Shown here: piece after piece, positions 8,669 to 17,129 of the stretch
Numbering within the stretch: position 1 is the stretch's first letter
Layout: each line of letters begins with the position of its first letter
From: an uncultured Oscillospiraceae bacterium
GTDB lineage: Bacteria; Bacillota; Clostridia; Oscillospirales; Oscillospiraceae
Direction: 5' to 3'
Assembly (NCBI GenBank): GCA_947627735.1
Contig: CANQXG010000010.1
Span: 1-64,000 of the forward strand
Length of the DNA: 64,000 bases
The notes under the pieces: generated by a model
Databases searched by the model: none
What the model saw: only the letters and a program-made list of their open reading frames with translations
What the model was told of the DNA's origin: nothing
Position numbers and translations under genes: made by a program

Positions 8669-10132
8669 ATGAAAAGACTTGTTGCCCTGCTCCTGACGGC
8701 GGCCATACTGGGCCTGGCGGGCTGCCAGGCCACGCCGGAAAAAGGCGCCGTCACCAGCAAGAATGACGGCGCCTTTGAATCTGCCCTGGAGGCCGCGCCC
8801 GCCCCCGCGGCGGAGGGCGCCGGCGGCGCAGGACAGGAATACACGGACAGCTTTGAAAACGCCAGCGGCTCCATCCGCTACGCGCTGGATCTGACCGCCC
8901 CGGCGGTGGAAACGGCCCTGCCGGTGCTGCGGGTCCGGCCCATGGAGATCACGTCGGAGACGGCGGAGCGGGTGGCCCGGGCCATCTTCGGCGACGGGGA
9001 GATCTACGAGTACTCCACCCAGCACACAAAATCGGAGCTGGAGGCCGCCATATTGGCCTGCCGGGAGAGCATCGCCGACTGGGACGCGCTGGTGGAGCGG
9101 TGCGGCGATGAGAGCGGGGCGGAGGTATATAAATCCACCCAGGAGGAGCGCATCGCCGCCATGGAGCAGGCATACGCCGACGCCCCGGAAACGGTGGATA
9201 GGGCGCTCTGCGACTGGCAGTTCCACCCCGGCTCCTATTACAGCGACGTCACCCATGGCCAAATCACGGACATGGGCCAGCAGGTGCTCAAGGCCAGCGC
9301 CGCGGTGGACGGCATCCCCTTCGAGTACACGGTGGTGAACTGCGACGGCGGGGAGCTGCGGGAGCACTATATCATGGCCGGCCCCGACAGTGAGGAGTCC
9401 GGCTTCGGGGACGCCGCCTACGCCGACAGGGGCGTGCCCGGGGACCCGGACACCCTGCGGCAAAAGGCCCTGGCCATCGCGGAGGCGCTGGACGCCGGGT
9501 CCTGGCGTGTGGCGTCCGACTATGAGTACGCCGTCTTTCACAACATGCCCGCGGAGGCCCCCTCCATCACCCGCGTGCTCCTGACCCGGGACTGGGGCGG
9601 GCTGGCCGTTACCTGCCACATGGGGCCGTCCAACGAGGCGGCCTACGGCCCCCAGTACCCCTACGAGCAGCTGGAGATCACCTTCAACGGCGACGCGCTG
9701 GTGGACTTTTCCTACTTGAGCGCCCTGGAGGCGGTGGAAACGGTGAACGAAAATGTTCAGACCCTGCCCTTTGCCCACATCCTGGCCGCCGCCGAGGAGC
9801 AGATGCGGCGAAACGGCGCGGCGGACCCCCTCACGGGGGAGATGGCCCCGGCGCCGGTGGACGGCAGCTATGAGAGGATCACCGTGGACGGCGTGCAGCT
9901 GGGCCTGACGCGCATCTTCATCAAGGACAACACCACGGAGTATTACCTGGTGCCCACCTATACCTTCTACGGCACCGCCGTCAGCTGCAGCGCCGACGGC
10001 ACGGCCATGGAGGACTTCACCTACACCGACGAAACGGGCCGGACCATCACCTTCCCCAACAAGACGGCGGTGGAGCTGGCGGTCATCAACGCAGTGGATG
10101 GCAGCGCCATCGACGTGAGCAAGGGGTATTGA
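8669..10132 (+). CDS. Subfamily B lipoprotein B1 of the CQATPE family
   Basis: 487-residue lipoprotein: signal peptide MKRLVALLLTAAILGLAGC, then CQATPEKG. Subfamily B marks are VTSKNDGAFESALEA and an Ala/Pro-rich spacer. VLRVRPMEITSETAERVAR and IFGDGEIYEYS follow, then a helical stretch with TKSELEAAILACRESIADWD. The C-terminal end is RIFIKDNTTEYYLVPTYTFY, then GTAV and AVINAVDGSAIDVSKGY. It aligns along its length with the A subfamily, so all seven are homologues. Function unknown. First of four tandem B genes, each with its own class B promoter and no terminator between them. Confidence 0.8.
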   Translation: MKRLVALLLTAAILGLAGCQATPEKGAVTSKNDGAFESALEAAPAPAAEGAGGAGQEYTDSFENASGSIRYALDLTAPAVETALPVLRVRPMEITSETAERVARAIFGDGEIYEYSTQHTKSELEAAILACRESIADWDALVERCGDESGAEVYKSTQEERIAAMEQAYADAPETVDRALCDWQFHPGSYYSDVTHGQITDMGQQVLKASAAVDGIPFEYTVVNCDGGELREHYIMAGPDSEESGFGDAAYADRGVPGDPDTLRQKALAIAEALDAGSWRVASDYEYAVFHNMPAEAPSITRVLLTRDWGGLAVTCHMGPSNEAAYGPQYPYEQLEITFNGDALVDFSYLSALEAVETVNENVQTLPFAHILAAAEEQMRRNGAADPLTGEMAPAPVDGSYERITVDGVQLGLTRIFIKDNTTEYYLVPTYTFYGTAVSCSADGTAMEDFTYTDETGRTITFPNKTAVELAVINAVDGSAIDVSKGY

Positions 10133-10146
10133 GCAAATCTTAAGAA

Positions 10147-10182
10147 TTTTGATGCCGTTTTGATGCAGGGCGGGTGTATGCT
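10147..10182 (+). promoter_or_regulatory. Class B promoter of lipoprotein B2
   Basis: TTTTGATGCCG (10147-10157) abuts TTTTGATGCAG (10158-10168), and TATGCT lies at 10177-10182. CTTAAG is just upstream. The block starts 14 bases after the stop of B1. Confidence 0.72.
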
Positions 10183-10208
10183 GAGGCCGCTTGAAAGGAG
10201 GCATACAC

Positions 10209-11642
10209 ATGAAAGAGAAACTGATCGCCCTGCTTTTGACGGCGGCCATACTGGGCCTGGCGGGCTGCCAGGCCACCCCGGAGAGGGATATCGTCACCAG
10301 CAAGAACGACGGCGCGTTCGAGTCGGCCCTGGAGGCCACCCCCGCCCCCGCGGCGGAGGGTGGTGCGCCGGGACAGGAGTATACGGACAGCTTTGAGAGC
10401 GCGGATGGGACGGTGTCCGTCGACCTGGCCCTGACAGAGCCGGCGGTGAGCGGGCCTGTGCCGGTGCTGACGGCCCGGCCCATGGAGATCACCGGCCAGC
10501 AGGCGGAGCGGATAGCCCGGACGATGTTCGGGGATGAGGAGATATACGAGTACAGCGAGGAGATGACCCGCGCCGAGATCGAGCAGGCCATCCTGGACTG
10601 CCGGCAGTTCATCTCCGACTGGGACGGGATGCTGGACTACTACGGCGGGAACGAGGCGACGGCCCGGCAGGTGAAGGAGGACTTCGAAGGGCGCATCGCC
10701 CGGCTGGAGGAGGCGTATCAGACCGCCTCCGAGCAGACGCAGAGCGTGCCCTGTGACTGGCAGTTCCACCCGTCGTCCTATTACCAGTCCCCGGATATGC
10801 AGGGCATGTTCGAGGACGACGGGACCCGGGAGATCAAGGCCGCGTCCACCCGGGAGGGGCTGCCCTGGGTGTTCAGCGCGTACAACCGGGAGGAGGGCAA
10901 CCGGGTCCACAACGTCTGCGCCTTTATGGACGATCGGATCGCCTCCCAGGACGATCTGAAAAGCGCCGGACAGGGGATGGACGCCGAGGCCATGAAGGCA
11001 TGGGCGCTGGAGGCGGCGGAGAGCATGGACCTGGGCGAGTGGGCCTTGCTGTCGGACGAGGCCGCCCAGGCCATGGGCCTGGGCGGCGGGGACCCGGAGG
11101 GGGTCTATTTCGTGACGCTGACCCGGGTGTACGGCGGCGTCCAGGCCGCCCCCTATGCAGACAGGCCCACCACCGACGAGCAGTACGCCCCCGTCTACGG
11201 CCCGGAGACCATGCAGTTCCAGTTCATCGCCGGGCACCTGTCCTCCTTCTGGTACCTGGGCGCCTCCCAGACCGTGGGCGCGGCCAATGAGAGCGTGTCC
11301 CTGCTGCCCTTCGGTGAGGCGCTGGAGCGGGCGAAGGAGCAGATGAAGATGCTGACCAAGGACAGGCTGGGCGTCTACGGGGAGGACGTGCGCGTCACGG
11401 CGGACAGGGTGGAGCTGGCCCTGGCCTGCGTGCCCATGAAGGACAACGCCACGGACTATTATCTGGTGCCCTGCTACAGCTTTTACGGCACCGCCGCCGC
11501 CTATGACGCCGCCGGCCAGCCGGTGATGCGCCAATATGACGACGGCCAGCGGCAGTGGGAGGAGCCGGAGCAGGCCGAGGCGCTGCTGGCGGCCATCAAC
11601 GCCGTGGACGGGTCCGTCATCCAGGTGGACCGGGGGTTATGA
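10209..11642 (+). CDS. Subfamily B lipoprotein B2 of the CQATPE family
   Basis: 477-residue lipoprotein starting MKEKLIALLL. The upstream in-frame codons contain the AAAGGAGG Shine-Dalgarno and are not translated. Lipobox LAGC and CQATPERDIVTSKNDGAFES match B1 and B4. The middle contains MEITGQQAERIARTMFGDEE and a coiled helix with TRAEIEQAILDCRQFISDWD. The end differs slightly: VPMKDNATDYYLVPCYSFYG, then AAINAVDGSVIQVDRGL, where the usual ID..GY has become IQVDRGL. Function unknown. Confidence 0.8.
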   Translation: MKEKLIALLLTAAILGLAGCQATPERDIVTSKNDGAFESALEATPAPAAEGGAPGQEYTDSFESADGTVSVDLALTEPAVSGPVPVLTARPMEITGQQAERIARTMFGDEEIYEYSEEMTRAEIEQAILDCRQFISDWDGMLDYYGGNEATARQVKEDFEGRIARLEEAYQTASEQTQSVPCDWQFHPSSYYQSPDMQGMFEDDGTREIKAASTREGLPWVFSAYNREEGNRVHNVCAFMDDRIASQDDLKSAGQGMDAEAMKAWALEAAESMDLGEWALLSDEAAQAMGLGGGDPEGVYFVTLTRVYGGVQAAPYADRPTTDEQYAPVYGPETMQFQFIAGHLSSFWYLGASQTVGAANESVSLLPFGEALERAKEQMKMLTKDRLGVYGEDVRVTADRVELALACVPMKDNATDYYLVPCYSFYGTAAAYDAAGQPVMRQYDDGQRQWEEPEQAEALLAAINAVDGSVIQVDRGL

Positions 11643-11683
11643 GCTTAAAGAAAACTTAAACATTCTTAAGGGGTTCTTAAGAA

Positions 11684-11719
11684 AAATGATGCAGTTTTGA
11701 TGCAGGACGGGTGTATGCT
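11684..11719 (+). promoter_or_regulatory. Class B promoter of lipoprotein B3
   Basis: AAATGATGCAG (11684-11694) abuts TTTTGATGCAG (11695-11705), and TATGCT lies at 11714-11719. The first half-site is altered relative to the other copies. Two CTTAAG-type elements lie upstream instead of one, so regulation may differ in strength. Confidence 0.68.
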
Positions 11720-11746
11720 GAGGCCGTTTGAAAGGAGGCATACGCC

Positions 11747-13243
11747 ATGAAAGAGAAACTGATCGCCTTGCTTTTGACGGCGGCGGCCCTGCTGAGCCTG
11801 ACCGCCTGCCAGGCCACCCCGGAGGAGGGGATCGTCACCAGCAAGAATGACGGCGCGTTCGAGTCGGCGCTGGAAAACGCCCCGGCGCCGGACGGCACAG
11901 ATACCCCGCAGGCCGTCCCCGGAGCGGAGCCGGCGGTCCATGAGGACAGCTTTTGCACCGAGATGGGGGACGTGCCGTTCCACGTGCTGGTGACGGAGCC
12001 TGCCGTGCCCGGCCCCATGCCGGTGCTGCGGGTCCGGCCCATGGAGCTGACGGGGGACATGGTCAAACAGATTGGCCAGGCGTTTTTCGGTGACGGGACG
12101 GTGGTCGAGTTCACCGGCGAGATGAACAAGGCGGAGGCGGAGCAGGCCCTCCTGGAGGCCAAGCAGCGGTACGCCGACTGGGAATACCGCATCACCCAGG
12201 ACCCCTCTGTGGACGCGGAGGACCGGGACTATGTGCGCCAGGGCTTCGAGCAGAGCATCGCCGACCTGGAGCAGGCATATGCCGCCGCGCCGGAGACCGT
12301 GGAGCAAAATCCCTTGGACTGGCAGTTCCACGACCAGAGCTATTTCCCCAACTACTATGGCTATGAGGACGACGGCACCCAGTACATCCAGGGCATGGGG
12401 AGCTATGACGGCGGCACCTTCCAGCTCATCGCCAGAAAGCGCCTGGGGGACGATTACAAGGTCCAGAGGCTGAGCGTGGAGCGGTATGTGCCCGAGGAAG
12501 TGCTGGCGGCGGAGTACGCCGCCAACGGCGGGGAGGACGCGCCGCCGCCCGAGGTGGATATGGACGCCGCTCTGGCCAAGGCACAGGAGATGCTCGCGGC
12601 CATGGGCGTGGGCCAGTTCGCCCCCGTGCCGGACGTGACGCTGAAATCCCTGTCCAGCTACCGGGACTTCGGCTCTGTCGCCGCGGTGCTGATGACGCCG
12701 GTGTACGCCGGCGTGCCCCTGACCTACCACATCGGCGGGTTCAACCCCGGCGGCAAGACCAGCGACGCGTACGCCACCAACTACGGCTATGAGGAGGCGG
12801 TGTTCCGCTTCGACGAGGACGGCCTGGCCGGCTTCACCTGGGAGGACATGCACCAGGTGGAGGAGACTGTGAACGCCGACGTGCAGATGCTGCCCTTCGA
12901 CGAGATACTGTCCGCCGCCAAGGACCAGATGCGCCTGATCGACATGAACATGATAAGCACCCCCATCGAGGGCACCCATCAGCAGGTGGAGGTGACGGAC
13001 GTGCTCCTGGGCCTGAGCCGGGTGCGGATGAAGGACAGCGCCACGGACTATTACCTGGTGCCCACCTACACCTTCTACGGCACCATCACCTGGTGCGACG
13101 AGAGCGGCCAGCCCTTCCAGTTCCCCCTCTATGACGACGCGGGCAACCCCACCGGGGAAACCACCACCGTCAGCGAGGTGCGGGAGATGGCGGTGATCAA
13201 CGCCGTGGACGGGTCCGCCATCGACGTGGGTCTGGGGTATTGA
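11747..13243 (+). CDS. Subfamily B lipoprotein B3 of the CQATPE family
   Basis: 498-residue lipoprotein with lipobox LTAC and CQATPEEGIVTSKNDGAFES. The spacer after this differs from B1/B2/B4 (NAPAPDGTDTPQAVPG). MPVLRVRPMELTGDMVKQIG leads into a long charged helix (MNKAEAEQALLEAKQRYADW). The conserved end is RMKDSATDYYLVPTYTFYGT and AVINAVDGSAIDVGLGY. Function unknown. Acidic overall, as expected of an extracytoplasmic protein. It lies in the tandem B block and has diverged most of the four in its N-terminal third. Confidence 0.8.
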   Translation: MKEKLIALLLTAAALLSLTACQATPEEGIVTSKNDGAFESALENAPAPDGTDTPQAVPGAEPAVHEDSFCTEMGDVPFHVLVTEPAVPGPMPVLRVRPMELTGDMVKQIGQAFFGDGTVVEFTGEMNKAEAEQALLEAKQRYADWEYRITQDPSVDAEDRDYVRQGFEQSIADLEQAYAAAPETVEQNPLDWQFHDQSYFPNYYGYEDDGTQYIQGMGSYDGGTFQLIARKRLGDDYKVQRLSVERYVPEEVLAAEYAANGGEDAPPPEVDMDAALAKAQEMLAAMGVGQFAPVPDVTLKSLSSYRDFGSVAAVLMTPVYAGVPLTYHIGGFNPGGKTSDAYATNYGYEEAVFRFDEDGLAGFTWEDMHQVEETVNADVQMLPFDEILSAAKDQMRLIDMNMISTPIEGTHQQVEVTDVLLGLSRVRMKDSATDYYLVPTYTFYGTITWCDESGQPFQFPLYDDAGNPTGETTTVSEVREMAVINAVDGSAIDVGLGY

Positions 13244-13257
13244 GCAAATCTTAAGAA

Positions 13258-13293
13258 TTATGATGCCGTTTTGATGCAGGGCGGGTGTATGCT
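13258..13293 (+). promoter_or_regulatory. Class B promoter of lipoprotein B4
   Basis: TTATGATGCCG (13258-13268) abuts TTTTGATGCAG (13269-13279), and TATGCT lies at 13288-13293. CTTAAG is just upstream. Followed by AAAGGAGG and the ATG of B4. Confidence 0.72.
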
Positions 13294-13319
13294 GTGACCG
13301 CCTGAAAGGAGGCATACAT

Positions 13320-14828
13320 ATGAAAAGGATCATCGCCCTGCTTTTGGCGGCGGCAGCCATATTGGGCCTGGCGGGCTGTCAGGCCACGCCGGAGAGGGAT
13401 ATCGTCACCAGCAAGAATGACGGCGCGTTCGAGTCGGCCCTGGAGGCCACCCCCGCTCCCGCGGCGGAGGGGACGCAGCAGACCGGGCCGGCGGTCGTAT
13501 ACGAGGACGTTTTCGACAGCGCCGACGGCAGCGCGTCCTATGCCCTGCGCGTCACCGAGCCGGCGGCGCCGGCGCAGATGCCGGTGCTGCGGGTGCGGCC
13601 CGCCGCCGTCTCCGCTCAGGACGCGAAGGACATGGCCCAGGCCCTGCTGGGCCAGACGGAGATGTACGAGTACACCTATCAGCGCAGCCGCACGGAGATC
13701 GAACAGGTGATATTGCAGCTGCGGCAGGAGCTGTTCGACTTCGAGACCCGGGCGGCGGAGAACGATCTGGCCCCGGAGGACGTGGAGATCATCCGGGGCA
13801 ACTATGCAGATGCCATCGCCGGGATGGAGGAGGCCTATGATGCCGCCTCCGACCAGGTCCAGCCGGTGCCCTGCCAGTGGGAGTTCCACCCCGGCTCCTA
13901 TTACGCGGACCCCTCCCTGGGGACGCTGCCTGACAACGGCAGCCAGAACATCCGCGCCTCCGCCACGGTGGACGGCATGCCCTATGTCTACGCCGTCACG
14001 CTGCTGGACGGGGACGACTACCGCCAGCGGACCGTGGGGCTGTATCTGGACACGGAGCGGCTGACCGACGGCCAGATAGAGGCGGCCTACACCCAGCCCC
14101 GGGAGGGGGCGGAGGACACGGACGCCATCAGGGCGCGGGCATTGGAGATGGCCATGTCCCTGGGCCGGGGCCAGTGGCGCGTGCTGTCGGAAAATGAAAA
14201 CGCCTATTGGAGCGAGTACGCCAGCGGCGGCCCCGGCCCGGTGAGCACGGTGACGCTGACCCGGGACTGCGGGACCCTGCCCGTCGCCTTCCACCTGCAG
14301 ACGGACATGGAGGAGGACAGCTACGCCTCCAATTACAGCTATGAGAGCCTGACCTTCGCCTTCAACGGGGAGCTGCTGCTGAGCATGGAATACCACGGCA
14401 TGCTGGACGTGGCGGAGACGGTGAGCCAGAGCGTGCAGACCCTGCCCTTCGACCAGGTGGTCCGGGCAGCCGAGGACCACATGCGCGTGGCGGACATCTC
14501 CCGGTTTCTGGACCCCATCGGCGTCCGGGGCGTCGGCGTCAGCATCGAGGATATGGCGGACTGCACCGTCCGGGTGGAGGCGGACGGGGTGGAGCTGGGC
14601 CTGAGCCGCGTTCTGATGAAGGACAGCAATACGGACTATTACCTGGTGCCCAGCTATACCTTTTACGGCACGGTGACGGTGCTGGACAGCGGCGGTGAGC
14701 CGCTGACAGTGCCGGTATACGATGACGACCACATCGAAACGGGCCGGGAGCCGGTGACCATGCGCCAGGAGCTGGCGGTCATCAACGCCGTGGACGGCAG
14801 CGTCATCGACGTGAACAAGGGGTACTGA
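13320..14828 (+). CDS. Subfamily B lipoprotein B4 of the CQATPE family
   Basis: 502-residue lipoprotein, the longest of the seven. Signal peptide, lipobox LAGC and CQATPERDIVTSKNDGAFES are near identical to B2, so recent duplication is likely. The central region has QMPVLRVRPAAVSAQDAKDM and a helical segment RTEIEQVILQLRQELFDFE. The end is RVLMKDSNTDYYLVPSYTFY, then GTV and AVINAVDGSVIDVNKGY. Function unknown. It is the last B gene; a class A promoter and gene follow, so the order in the window is A-TCS-A-B-B-B-B-A. Confidence 0.8.
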   Translation: MKRIIALLLAAAAILGLAGCQATPERDIVTSKNDGAFESALEATPAPAAEGTQQTGPAVVYEDVFDSADGSASYALRVTEPAAPAQMPVLRVRPAAVSAQDAKDMAQALLGQTEMYEYTYQRSRTEIEQVILQLRQELFDFETRAAENDLAPEDVEIIRGNYADAIAGMEEAYDAASDQVQPVPCQWEFHPGSYYADPSLGTLPDNGSQNIRASATVDGMPYVYAVTLLDGDDYRQRTVGLYLDTERLTDGQIEAAYTQPREGAEDTDAIRARALEMAMSLGRGQWRVLSENENAYWSEYASGGPGPVSTVTLTRDCGTLPVAFHLQTDMEEDSYASNYSYESLTFAFNGELLLSMEYHGMLDVAETVSQSVQTLPFDQVVRAAEDHMRVADISRFLDPIGVRGVGVSIEDMADCTVRVEADGVELGLSRVLMKDSNTDYYLVPSYTFYGTVTVLDSGGEPLTVPVYDDDHIETGREPVTMRQELAVINAVDGSVIDVNKGY

Positions 14829-14839
14829 CCGGGCAATAA

Positions 14840-14893
14840 TTACAAAGAAATTACAACTAATTGATAGTTTTTTACGTCCTCCCGGCCCATAAT
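14840..14893 (+). promoter_or_regulatory. Class A promoter of lipoprotein A3 and probably the downstream ABC genes
   Basis: TTACA at 14840 and 14851 (11 bases apart). ACTAATTGATAG and a T-run follow, then CATAAT at 14888-14893. Spacing is identical to the other two class A blocks. No terminator or new promoter is evident until 21949, so this promoter may drive A3 and all six transporter-associated genes. Confidence 0.7.
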
Positions 14894-14920
14894 GGGGCCA
14901 TAGAAAAGGAGGAACGCCCT

Positions 14921-16339
14921 ATGAACAGCAGACGCATGAAGACCATTCTGGCGCCGGCCCTGGCCCTGACCATGGTGCTGGCCGCCGGCTGCCAGGCCAC
15001 CCCGGAGGACCCCATCGTGTCCGGCAAGAGCAGCGACGCGCTCATCGAGCGGGCGGCGGGGGAGACGTCCGGGACCCTGGCGGAGCGGGTGGCCGCCCCG
15101 GAGACCTATCAGTCCAGCGCGTCCAGCCAGGACGGAAGGCTGACTGTGACCATCGACGCGGCGGTGACCGTCCCCGCGGCGGAGAAGGTGCCCATCATCC
15201 AGGTCACGGCTTCGGAGATCAGCCAGGAGCAGGCAGATGTCCTGCTGGAAAAGCTGGTCCAAAGCACGCTCCACTCACCCGATCAGCCTCTGACCAAGGA
15301 CGAGATCACGCAGGCGCTGCTGCTCGCCGAGAAGCTGCTGGCCCAAGGTCCCAGTGAGGCCGACGAAGAGTCGTATCAGCTCTACCTGGCGGAGGGCCGG
15401 GAGGTGTGGGAGCAGGCCCTGCAGGACAGGATCGACTATTATACAGACATATATGACGATGCTCCAGAGGCGGTAGAATCAAAACCCATCTCCGGCGTTT
15501 TTTCAGACCGGGGCGACGGCATGATGCAGATCGAGGGCGTGAATCGCGCAAAGGAGATCGGCTACGAGGCCATTCGGATCGCTGACTATCCAGACGGCCA
15601 GGGATTCAGTTCGGCATTTTACAGCCGGAATATTGCAGACGACGGCCTGGATATTTCGTATGATTCGGCGCAGGACATGGCCTTATATGATCCCGATACG
15701 GATCTTTCCCAGGTGCCGGATGTGACGGTCACAGAGGGTGAAGCGCAGGGGCTTTGCGACGGCGTGGTGGAGGCGCTGGCCATCCCCGGCATGGGCTGCT
15801 GGTCCGTCCGCAAGACATACAGCAGCAGCCCCCTGATCCCCACCCGGTGCTGCTGGGAGGTGCGCTATACGCGGCAGATGAACGGTACGCCCATCACTTA
15901 TACGAATGACTCTTACGTTTCCATGAATGTCACCTCCAGCGGGTCGTATCAGGTCCCCTGGCCCTACGAATCCCTGGCGTTCTACGTCAACGACGACGGG
16001 ATCGTGGGCATGAAGTGGATGTCGCCCTATGCCGTGGGCGAGGCGGTGACGGAGGACTCCGCGCTGCTGCCCTTCGCCGACGTGATGGACATCTTCGAGA
16101 AGATGTATGTGGTGGACAACGACGGGACGGAGATGGATGTGACCGTGAAGGACATCCGTCTGGGATACGCCCGGGTGCTGAAGCAGGACGAGATCGGCGT
16201 GGGACTGCTGGTGCCGGTGTGGGACTTTTTCGGCACAGTCACGGACCAGGACGGCGCGGTCCGTGACGATCCGACGGTCACTCTTTTGACCATCAACGCC
16301 ATCGACGGGGCCGTCATAGACAGAGCGGCGGGGTACTGA
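14921..16339 (+). CDS. Subfamily A lipoprotein A3 of the CQATPE family
   Basis: 472-residue lipoprotein starting MNSRRMKTIL after AAGGAGGAACGCCCT. Lipobox LAAGC, CQATPEDP, GKSSDALIERAAGE, GTLAERVAAPE and DAAVTVPAA place it in subfamily A. The helical region contains TKDEITQALLLAEKLLAQGP. The end is LVPVWDFFGT and LTINAIDGAVIDRAAGY. The central part uses somewhat more A/T-ending codons (about 15420-15760) than its neighbours. It precedes the first ABC permease by 25 bases and is probably cotranscribed with it, directly linking the lipoprotein family to the exporter. Confidence 0.8.
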   Translation: MNSRRMKTILAPALALTMVLAAGCQATPEDPIVSGKSSDALIERAAGETSGTLAERVAAPETYQSSASSQDGRLTVTIDAAVTVPAAEKVPIIQVTASEISQEQADVLLEKLVQSTLHSPDQPLTKDEITQALLLAEKLLAQGPSEADEESYQLYLAEGREVWEQALQDRIDYYTDIYDDAPEAVESKPISGVFSDRGDGMMQIEGVNRAKEIGYEAIRIADYPDGQGFSSAFYSRNIADDGLDISYDSAQDMALYDPDTDLSQVPDVTVTEGEAQGLCDGVVEALAIPGMGCWSVRKTYSSSPLIPTRCCWEVRYTRQMNGTPITYTNDSYVSMNVTSSGSYQVPWPYESLAFYVNDDGIVGMKWMSPYAVGEAVTEDSALLPFADVMDIFEKMYVVDNDGTEMDVTVKDIRLGYARVLKQDEIGVGLLVPVWDFFGTVTDQDGAVRDDPTVTLLTINAIDGAVIDRAAGY

Positions 16340-16364
16340 AAACCCGGCGCACGCAGGAGGCAGC

Positions 16365-17129
16365 ATGAGAAACACCATCACATCCGGCATACGCCAGAGC
16401 CTGTGCTCGGCGCGGTTCGTCCTGGGGGCGGCGTTCATCGCCCTGGCGGTATTCTTGTCCTCCGTGGACGCCGCCGCCCAGGCCTTCCGGGCCGAGGAGC
16501 CGCTGGCCTACGGCTTTCACGGCCGATTCGTGCTGGACGCGCTGGGGTCGGACACCATCACCATCTGCCTGCCCATCGTGTGCGCGCTGCCCTTCGCGGC
16601 CAGCTATGTGGACGACGTGAAGACCGGGTTTTTGAAGCTGTACATCCACCGCACCAGCCAGCGGGCCTATATCCTGGGCAAGGCAGGGGGGTGCCTGGTG
16701 TCCGGCGGGGCCGTGATCGTGCTGGGACTGTGGCTGGCCTTCGGGATATCGGCGGCGCTGTTCAAGCCCCTGGAGGGGCCGCTGCCGCCGGAAACGGAGG
16801 ACCCCCAGTACGCCCTGGAGCTGCTGCGGGACTGCGGGCTGATCTTCCTGTCCGGGGGATTCTGGGCGCTGTTCGGCATGACCATGAGCGCGTTCATGGC
16901 CAGCCGGTACATCGCCTACGCCGCGCCGTTCATCTTCTACTACGTGCTCATCATCCTGTGCGAGCGGTACTTCACGGACCTGTACGTGATCTATCCCAAG
17001 GCGTGGATGGTGCCGGGGCAGGAGTGGAGCATGGGCCGGTGGGGGCCGGCGCTGGTGATCGGAGAGATGATCATACTGACGGGCCTGGGCTTTGCCGGGG
17101 CGGTGAGAAGGAAGGTGAGGGGACTGTGA
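16365..17129 (+). CDS. ABC-2-type permease, first subunit
   Basis: 254-residue integral membrane protein with about six hydrophobic segments: near 18-36, 63-85, 105-130, 155-178, 183-205 and 226-245. The layout, N-terminal TM with a long first loop then paired helices, fits ABC-2 exporter permeases such as the LanE/LanG or BcrB types. It has no ATPase domain. The stop overlaps the GTG start of the second permease by four bases. With two permeases and one functional ATPase, the set resembles lantibiotic or bacitracin immunity exporters, but the substrate is unknown. Confidence 0.75.
   Translation: MRNTITSGIRQSLCSARFVLGAAFIALAVFLSSVDAAAQAFRAEEPLAYGFHGRFVLDALGSDTITICLPIVCALPFAASYVDDVKTGFLKLYIHRTSQRAYILGKAGGCLVSGGAVIVLGLWLAFGISAALFKPLEGPLPPETEDPQYALELLRDCGLIFLSGGFWALFGMTMSAFMASRYIAYAAPFIFYYVLIILCERYFTDLYVIYPKAWMVPGQEWSMGRWGPALVIGEMIILTGLGFAGAVRRKVRGL

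Noticed and set aside
8606-14893. Regularly spaced promoter blocks as a CRISPR or insertion-sequence pattern
   Set aside because: The blocks are 1.3-1.6 kb apart with genes between, always directly upstream of paralogues, so they are duplicated promoters.
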